A DNA stretch of 64,000 bases from Cristatella mucedo (lineage: Eukaryota; Bryozoa; Phylactolaemata; Cristatellidae), in the NCBI GenBank assembly GCA_009760855.2, contig WPIO01000181.1:246001-310000 (forward strand), given 5' to 3'. Below, one piece after another: positions 56,740 to 64,000 of the stretch. Below the pieces are notes generated by a model that worked only from the letters and a program-made list of their open reading frames with translations, was not told where the DNA came from and did not search any database. The number at the start of each line of letters is the position of its first letter. Position 1 is the first letter of the stretch. Made by a program: the position numbers and the translations under genes.

Positions 56740-57200
56740 CCATTGTTGTTGACTGATCTTCCTGCAGCAGAAGCAACACTAATCCGCTGATGCCAGCAGC
56801 CGCATGTGCCACTGCCATCGGCTTGCCTACCTACTCGGCCAAGCACGTTGTGGTGGTAGGTCGGGCACCTGCAAGGGCAGCTTTACCCGTACCTGCCTTG
56901 CTACCCACCAAGTGTAGGGCCTGCGTCAGACGTGAGCGTGAATCGGTCGACTGCCAGCTTTGTCGAAGTATTGTCGAAGTGTGAGAACCGCAAGTCGCCA
57001 CTAGCCAGACTTCGTTTCACCATCCACGCGAAAAATCACAACTGGCTTTAGCTCAGTGTACTCAGTGACTAATAGCAATAGGTCTAGCGACCGATAGCAG
57101 ACGAAGCATGCTCAGCATTCTTAGGCTAGGTGCGGTCAGGCTGGACTGCTCGTCCCCCTTAATGGACACGCACTTGAAAGTTACCCTTAATGTTGCACTT
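56740..57200. other. Unrecognised stretch
   Basis: No feature recognised. Confidence 0.4.
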
Positions 57201-57204
57201 GTTG

Positions 57205-57335
57205 TCATTGAGCATGCTACCACTAACCATTCGATCTTCGTGCTTCGTCTGCAGCAATTGTACGGAGCCTAGAAAGAGACCGAGTTCTCTGAGGGCGAAG
57301 CTTTATCAAATGTATTAGTATTATTGTTATTACGG
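57205..57335 (+). mobile_element. L2-A 3'-end fragment
   Basis: GAGCATGCTACCACTAACCA, CAGCAATTGTACGGAGCCTA, GAGTTCTCTGAGGGCGAAGC, then ATT-like tail. Confidence 0.88.
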
Positions 57336-57339
57336 TTCT

Positions 57340-57935
57340 TCCTCAACTTTCTACAAAATATGAGGAAATTATTGCAAATAAGCATCGCCGTTCCCATTTC
57401 AAATGTCTCTTGTTTCAGAGACTAGCACTGAGCAAACTTAAGCAGCCATTCAAAGCTTCTGATACTTTAAATGACTTAACAAGAACTTTGCTTAGCTAGA
57501 TAGTACCCTTATACCAGGTCATATCTCTAATTAAGTTGCATATGCAACTTCGATCTGCACGTGTTCTATTTTACACTTCGATTGTGTCTTTACAATCTCG
57601 CAGAGAAAACAGATATGCTTTAAAAGGACGTAGCAGCAGTGCTAGGAGAGATGCAAACACTTGCAGCCCCCCAAGATTTACATGGGCATTCATTGGTTAC
57701 CCATCGGTTTGCATGCAAAAATCTGCCATCAAAGTAGCCATACATCACAATCCAACGAGAGGTTATGCACAAAAGGACATTTATAAATTCGTAGATTACC
57801 GAGTAAAGTGATCCATGTGTTATTCTGAAGACCTGCAAGGCATGTACTGCAGTGATGTGGATCCTATCCAATATTGTAAGAGTGCACAGGTAAATATTGG
57901 CAGTGAGTGTGCCGTGCACATGACCAACTACATGT
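57340..57935. other. Unrecognised stretch
   Basis: A 91-codon open frame (57536-57811) matches nothing I recognise and has no splice or context support. Confidence 0.4.
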
Positions 57936-57939
57936 GGAT

Positions 57940-58530
57940 AATAATGGCAAAAATAACAACAATAATATATTTGTATAGCGCCCTCAGAGAGCTAAATCTC
58001 TTTGTAGGCAGATGTTGTATAGAAAGTACTACCAACTGATTGGCACTAACATCCGCAAGCAGCAGGCACACTGTAAGCAACCATGTTCACACGAAGAACG
58101 AATCACAAAGACAACTAAATACTCTAATAAACAGGAGTGTTTAAAGCTTCTTTTTAAATATCGTCATGTCAGGGGATGTCATGACGCCAGTCGAAGGTGA
58201 GTTCTACGTTCTGGGAGCATACGAACCAAAGGCACGGTCTCCAAAGGATTTGAGGCTTGTACAAGGTATAGGTAAACAGTTAGATTCCGAAAAGCAGGTG
58301 GTACGATGCTTAGCCTGGTGGGGCTGTAGATCTGATAGGTAGGCTGAAGCCAAGGAATGAAGGGACCTAAAAGTAAGTGACAGAACCTTGAAGGCGATCC
58401 GTTGCTTGACTGGGAGCCAGTGTAGGTCGTCGAGAAGTGGTGTGACATGGCAACTGGGATGCTCATGACAGACGAGCCTAGCTGCAGGGGTTTGCACCAA
58501 CTGTAAATGCAGCTCAAAATTTCTCGGGTT
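57940..58530 (-). mobile_element. L2-A LINE 3' fragment, diverged
   Basis: (AAT)-like tail and hairpin on the minus strand, then ORF2 C-terminal codons ([32 protein letters not shown]). Confidence 0.9.
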
Positions 58531-58534
58531 TGGC

Positions 58535-59520
58535 ATTCATTCTATATCAGGGCATGGCTGTAAACTTCCTTTAAGCAATAAGTAACGATCTACCGATGTA
58601 TTAGCCACTCTGATCTGAAAGCAGAAGATAGGTAGCAGCTTTCACACTACGGATGGGGCAGTAAAATAAACCTTATGCACGACTTGAAAACACTACCTAG
58701 GTTGTGAAGTGCGATTTCCACCACACTGAGCTAAGACCCACGGTCGTGGTAGCTAGGTTCAGGCCTAGAGCTAGTAAAAAAAGTCAGATCGTGCACATGC
58801 CTTTTATTGCAAGGCAAGATCAATACTGTCTGACGACTAATCTGGCTAAAGTCGAGCTTCGGCTAGGTGTTTGGAAGTGAATAAGATGGCCTGGTGACAT
58901 ACAACTTAAAAAAAAATATTTCTCTGTGTTTATAGTTTGGAGTTTGGCCGTCTCGCGAAGGTTTGAGATAGGTTGCAAGCAGATCTGCCCTGCTTTATTC
59001 AAGGCTCGGTTCTGTCTCAAATTTGTTTCACTACTCACATTAATAGAAGGTAGGATTCAGCCTATTCCATTCAGTCTTGCCATACCTCTTTGTTTGCTTA
59101 GTAGACCTATTCTGTCTACCCGTTCATATAGTTCAAAGTAAAGGATGGCTGACTTTAACAGCCACATTCCTACAGCGACAGAAAGGCCTACAAGGGGATA
59201 TTGTACCCTATTGCTAACAGCGGTTACGATCTGAGTGGTTACGATCACTTACAGTTACAGTTACAGTGGTTACGATCTGAGCAGTGAAGTTCGAGCACCA
59301 CGAGCACCATGTGGCTGACGTGCACCACGTGACCACGTGGCTAACGGTGCAGATCAGGCGAATAGGCTGTTGGGTGATGCTGTTGGGTGATGAGCTCCGT
59401 CATCCCTGCGACGGCGACCGGAAAGCCGTAGACCAGTAATAAAATCACTGAAAGGCCCTCCTTCCTGAATGCTGCAACGTCTGCTGATATCACCGGGTTG
59501 CCCCTTCTTTGCAGCTGTCA
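58535..59520. other. Unrecognised stretch
   Basis: Small internal repeats of GTGGTTACGATCTGAG at 59220-59285; no gene recognised. Confidence 0.4.
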
Positions 59521-59524
59521 GGTC

Positions 59525-59525
59525 T

Positions 59526-59602
<77 letters not shown>
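59525..59602. repeat. (CT)n microsatellite
   Basis: About 38 CT units. Confidence 0.98.
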
Positions 59603-59604
<2 letters not shown>

Positions 59605-60115
59605 CTCTATAGAGCCCTACAGATTGGTACTAGAAGCTTGGCAGGAGGAGCACATTCGGCTGATGTTTTAGGCATTCTTTCTACCTAGGTAGGAGCTATC
59701 ACTTTTTCTTTAGAGATAGGAACAGAAAAGAAGGCCTTTTGCTTAGAGAGTACTTGCTCTTTGCTTAGAGAGGTAGGAACAGAAGGCTGCTGTACGAAGC
59801 TTCGGCTCGAACTCTACGTATCGCACAGTGGAAGGGGTGTAGAGTTTTATTGTATAGCAGCAATCACATTTTTTTGTAGCAAAAGACGTAATTCGCGCAA
59901 GACACTGCTAGCGATGCCGGCCTTCGGCGCACCTTTGGTGCATGTCAAATGGCGAACAGCTTCAGGCTCTCTAGAAATGAGTTGTTGTATGCAGTTTTTT
60001 TGGAAAAGTAAAGATTTTTAATATCTGGCATCATATTCTCCTTGGAAGCTTCAGTGAATGCTGCACGACCCCTGTTCTTATGAGATAGGTATACCTTATG
60101 AGATAGGTACCCTTA
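59605..60115. other. Unrecognised stretch
   Basis: No feature recognised. Confidence 0.4.
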
Positions 60116-60117
60116 GC

Positions 60118-60357
60118 GGGCTTATGCGTGCTGACACTGCATGCTGCCACTAACCATATGTGCATGCTGATCCTGTGCATGTCACCTCTAATCAAGTCAG
60201 TAATAATAATAATAATACACTGGATAAAGCTCCCTCAGAGAAAGTAGTATGCATGCTACCACTAACCATTTGATCATGCTTCCTTTGCAGCGTATGTAAA
60301 GTGCCTAGAAAGAGATTAAGTTCTATAAAAATGTTTTATTATTATTATTATTATTGA
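60118..60357 (+). mobile_element. L2-A 3' UTR split by an opposite-strand L2-A tail
   Basis: Plus-strand 3' UTR (GCGTGCTGACACTGCATGCT to TCTAATCAAGTCAG) resumes at 60245 and ends in (ATT)n. Between them lies a minus-strand tail (60202-60242, AATAATAATACACTGGATAA). Confidence 0.82.
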
Positions 60358-60446
60358 AAAGGCAGTATGACCTGTAGGAGATAATCAGAATATTCTTCTT
60401 GTGGTGCAAAAAATGTATGGACTAAGGTGGTTGTAGAACCCTTTTA

Positions 60447-61189
60447 AGCTGTGTACACGGCAGACTTCCCCACAGATTTTGGACAGATTTCCCATAGATT
60501 TGGGCTACTATGTCATCATACGTCACAACTTTTTCTTTTTTTGGGGGAGAGGAGCCTGCGGACTCATCGGAAGGAGAATCTGTCAACTTTTTAGCTGCTC
60601 TTGGTCCTGCCGACCAATCAAAACCCCGAGGCTCGTCACACCCCACGGCCCAATTAAAAATGGCTGACGATCGCATACTCGAGTTAATTGAGGCGGTCTC
60701 AACAAGCCCTTGAATATGGAATCCTTATGCTTTATAACAAATACTTCGGCCTTAAAACCTTATATAAATAAATTTATAAATAAAAAAAAATATATATATA
60801 TATATAGAATAACCGTCTGTCTGTTTATCAAAATCCACCACAAAACCCGTAACGGTGCACGTTACTCAGTACTATACACCGGCATACCCGTAGCGGCGCA
60901 TATTACTTGGTACTGCTACCTTTTCCGAAAAAAGATTTTTCAAATGCTTATCTTCCGTTTATTTATATTCTTGTCATAGTACTCTACAATGATAATTACA
61001 GCGACAAACTCAACTTCTGCCTGTTTTGGCTTGGCGTTTTTCCGGGGAAACCCTCTTTCATACCAACCTCCCGGATTAGATAGAGCACGGACTGTGGGCG
61101 GGACTCAGTCGGCCGTCAAATCTGTCGCGGGCAGGACTAAACCTGTCGTGGCACTAGAAGGAAAGTCAGCGTGCCGTGTAAACGTAGCT
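60447..61189. mobile_element. Harbinger-like non-autonomous element, copy 2
   Basis: The ends AGCTGTGTACACGGCAGACT and, reverse complemented, AGCTACGTTTACACGGCACG are flanked by TTA on both sides (60444-60446 and 61190-61192). It is colinear with copy 1 throughout, including the CCAATCAAAAC box. An ATG at 60660 opens MADDRILELIEAVSTSP and then a stop at the same site. Confidence 0.83.
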
Positions 61190-61221
61190 TTAACCAAGCT
61201 CTTCAAACTTTGCAGAATTAC

Positions 61222-61600
61222 TTAGCTGATTATAGGCTGACTTAATCTTAGAGCTGATATGGTCATCTAGTGAGAAGTCATCGTAAAGGACGCCCAAATT
61301 TCTCGGAGTGGCTGTGGGGGAAAAATGCTACCGAAGCCAAATTTGAGGGAATGACCTTCCAGTTTCACTCACCCTTCTCATTCGTCTTAACGTCGGCGTT
61401 CGGTGGTAGCACCTCACAACACAATTGGTGGGCTTGAGTCCTGCTGTAGGCAATTCATTATTGCCCGCTACCGGCGGGATAATAGCCACTAAGGCCCTTC
61501 TGGCACTGTACAAATTCGGTGTTGAATCAGGCTGACTATTGAAATGGTCTCGTCATCATCTCGTTTACAAAAATATTTATTCGCCATCTTAATGGAAATT
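61222..61600 (-). mobile_element. L2-A LINE fragment split by a SINE-A
   Basis: Minus-strand ORF2 blocks (SDDHISSKIKSA-like, LEGHSLKFGFGS-like) at 61222-61367, and the following DDKTxLLV-like block after 61540. Confidence 0.65.
61385..61538 (+). mobile_element. SINE-A copy, diverged
   Basis: GGTGGTAGCACCTCACAACA head, B-box GGGCTTGAGTCCTGC, AGCCACTAAGGCCCTTCTGG body and GGTGTTGAATCAGGCTG end. Confidence 0.75.
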
Positions 61601-61899
61601 TTGGCCATGCAAGCTGCTAGCCATTCAATCGTGCTTTCTTCGCGGCAAATATAAAGTGATTCTCGCCTCCCGACATAGAGCGCTCTCACGTGCGTTGTAT
61701 TCGTGGCAGAATTCTTCCGAAAACCGAATTTCTTGCGAACATCGTATACGGAAAATATATAGCTAAGACCTATTTAAAGTTATTCTGATTTTTATTTCAC
61801 CGTAGTGCGCAAGAAATTACGTGCCTATGGATATCTAAACGTTTATCGCTTCGGGCTGCCGGGTCTCCAACGCCGGCGGCTGCCTTAGCTACGCCGGCG

Positions 61900-64000
61900 G
61901 CTAGTAACCTGCATGTTAGTTATGATCGTCAGCAGCTGTTATCGCTTCGTCATCGTAGATCAAATGCATTCCTAGATATTAATGCTGTTGCTAAGATTTG
62001 AGAACTGTGCATCAACAAAAGAAAAGCACTCAGGAGCCGCCGCGGTGGCCGGAACCGCCAGCGAAGACGCTGCTCGTTGGGCGGGAACTGCGAGCTGAGT
62101 AGCCGCTCGTTTGGTATTCCTAGCATTGTCTCGAACCGCTCAGCATGCTCCCCCACATGCGCCACTGTGAATCTTTCTAGCTTAGTGGTCATCAAGCCTG
62201 TTATAACTCCATCGGCCAGACTTAACGCTAGCCTTTGGAATCCTCACTCAACGTACAATGAACCTCTGGTAAAAAGCGACCTTATTTCTGAAAATGGTCT
62301 TGACCTGCTCACCCTAACTGAAACTTGGCTAAAATAGATAAACTGCCCGACCATTAAAGACGCTACCCCAACTGGTTTCTCATTCTTTCACACCCCTAGA
62401 TCAATCAAATGTAAAGCGCCTAGAAAGAGATTGAGTTCTCTGAGGGGGCTTTATCAAGTGCATTATTATTAATAAAAACTGGAGGTGGAGTTGCTGTTAT
62501 CGAGCGCTCGAAATTCAATTTCATTCCATTTGCAGTACCCTCGAAGCAGTCTTTTGAATCAATTGTCTTGGTCTCACCCGAAAACAAGCTACCGATAGTG
62601 GCAGTAGTCTATCGCCCACCAGCTACTAAATCCTCCTGTATCTCAGATTTCTCCGATCTCATTTCGATTCTGTGTGCAAGAAATCGATCCTTCCTCGTTA
62701 TGGGTAATTTCAACGTTTACTTTGATAACTTATCTGACGCCTTCAGCACCGAATTTCGTGCATTGACTGACTCATTGTCTCTTGTGGCTCATGTTCATGG
62801 CCCTACTCACATCAAGGGTCACACACTCGACCAGATTTTCTCATACAACTGCACTTTGTCATAATAAATTATTACCAAATCCTGCTTATCTGACCACATG
62901 CAGATCTCATTCAATCTACAGTGTGTGCCCACCTCCTCCTCTAAAATAATCTGTAAATCGCGAAACCTCAAGACCCTTGACATCGATGCTGTCCGTGCGA
63001 GAATATCTGTTTCACCTCTGCTGCTCAGTCCTCCCTCCGATCTGTCATCATTGGTAGATAGCTACAACACGACTCTAGCTGACACGCTCGACGAGTTTGC
63101 ATCTCTGACTAAGCGCACTGTGTGCCCTCGCCCAGACGGCCTGTGGTTTACCACAGACATTAAACTAGCCAGGTCTACCAAGCGCAAGCTTGAAAAAGCA
63201 TACAAAAGATCTGGACTGACTGTCCATCGACAGGCATTTGAAGACTACTGTAGGTCGTACCAATCGATCCTAGCAAAGGCCAAGTCACATTCTATAAAAA
63301 CATTGTTGAATCACAGATGCACAATCCAAAAATGCTAATGTCGACGATAAACCATCTCCTCAACCGCTCCCAGATTAGCTCCTTACCCGATGATCATTGT
63401 GATGATCTAGCCGACCGCTTCTCTCGATTCTTTGTGCAGAAGATAGACGTGATCAGGGAGTCCATCCGTGTGATGGCACAACCCCCCTAGAGTGCTGTTC
63501 CCCCGATTCCTGGCTGCACCTCATTGTCTTCATTTAAGCAGGTCACTAGTGATATCGTCCTGAAGCTCGTATCTCAATCAAAGAAGACAACAAGTCCACT
63601 GGACCCTATTCCCACTGTCCTGCTCCTAAGTTGCATTGATCTGCTGCTTCCATGCATAACTAACATAATTAATATGTCATTAGCCTCAGGTCAGGTCCCA
63701 GCACCTTTCAAAAAAGCTGTAGTCAAGCCACTTCTCAAGAAAGCTACACTAGATCAAGAGAACTTAAGCAACTACCACCCAGTCTCCCTTCTACCATTCC
63801 TATCAAAGACACTGGAACGGGTCGTGGCAGACCAGCTGAGCTCGTATATCGAAACCTCACACCTTGCTAGTAAGTTCCAGTCTGGCTTTAGAGCTAATCA
63901 CTCCACAGAGTCAGCATTGCTTCGGGTATACAACGACCTACTTAGGAATGCAGACATGGGTAGAGTGTCTCTGCTTGTTTTGCTCGATCTTTCGGCAGCT
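61900..64000 (+). mobile_element. L2-A LINE, 5' half with endonuclease and RT start
   Basis: The plus strand opens with a basic stretch (RSRRGGRNRQRRR, about 62030-62075). The endonuclease-type domain follows: LDLLTLTETWLK near 62300, GGGVAVIERS, VAVVYRPPATKS, VMGNFNVYF (catalytic-type GDFN changed to GNFN) and HTLDQIFSYN. Then comes a linker (RTVCPRPDGLWFTTDIKLAR) and the RT N terminus (SPLDPIPTVLL, VKPLLKKATLDQENLSNYHP, SGFRANHSTESALLRVYNDL), running off the window. It is broken by stops (62336, 62862, 63488), a frameshift near 63330 and a nested tail. It is inactive but is the only copy showing the 5' half. Confidence 0.92.
62405..62474 (+). mobile_element. L2-A 3' tail nested in the L2-A endonuclease region
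   Basis: AAATGTAAAGCGCCTAGAAA through GGGGGCTTTATCAAGTGCAT and ATTATTATTAATAA interrupts the endonuclease frame between FHTPRSI and GGGVAVI. Confidence 0.92.

Noticed and set aside
56021-56818. Pro-Ser-Val-Cys-rich frames of up to 265 codons
   Set aside because: They are translations of (ACAGG)n and (GACG)n repeats in the LINE 3' UTR.
57536-57811. 91-codon plus-strand open frame
   Set aside because: No recognisable domain, splice context or repeat relation; its length is expected by chance.

Overview
This window is metazoan nuclear DNA, most likely from an invertebrate with a repeat-rich, intron-rich genome. The evidence is one large multi-exon gene with GT-AG introns, dense non-LTR retrotransposons of the L2/CR1 type, tRNA-derived SINEs, cut-and-paste transposon remnants and long microsatellites. 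Nothing prokaryotic was found, and no more precise taxon can be supported from the sequence.

Only one host gene can be supported: a plus-strand orthologue of ASPH, aspartyl/asparaginyl beta-hydroxylase, a 2-oxoglutarate/Fe(II) oxygenase of the ER lumen. I reconstruct 13 coding exons from 14105 to 42185. Exon 1 is a short basic cytosolic tail inside a CpG-rich promoter-like block (13.6-14.7 kb). Exon 2 carries the signal-anchor membrane segment. Exons 3-5 encode a very long acidic luminal linker, including a coding minisatellite of 19-residue units. Exons 6-8 encode the TPR-like helical domain. Exons 9-13 encode the hydroxylase domain with its two iron-binding histidines and 2-oxoglutarate arginine. 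All splice phases agree (1-1-1-1-0-1-0-0-0-1-0-2-stop) and the model is about 1529 residues, roughly twice the vertebrate length because of the linker. Exons 6-13 are near certain; exons 1-5 rest on phase, composition and architecture.

Most of the rest is mobile DNA. An L2-type LINE (called L2-A here) occurs in about 25 pieces, from 60-bp tails to a 2.1-kb piece running off the right edge. A second L2-like LINE (L2-B) has six copies. Two tRNA-derived SINE families occur in introns and flanks: SINE-A, and SINE-B, whose 3' end copies the L2-A terminal hairpin. A decayed hAT transposase (5.2-9.2 kb, minus strand) is split by three later insertions. Two Harbinger-like non-autonomous elements (52.9 and 60.4 kb) have matching terminal inverted repeats and TWA target duplications, and a small hAT-type MITE lies at 22.9 kb. 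Long (GA)n, (CA)n, (TG)n, (TA)n and higher-order tracts lie mostly in introns.

Layout: 1-12.4 kb, layered transposons; 12.4-15.8 kb, young L2-A copy, GA tract and CpG-rich first exon; 15.8-42.2 kb, ASPH with transposon-filled introns; 42.2-64 kb, intergenic, almost all nested LINE, SINE and DNA-transposon remnants.
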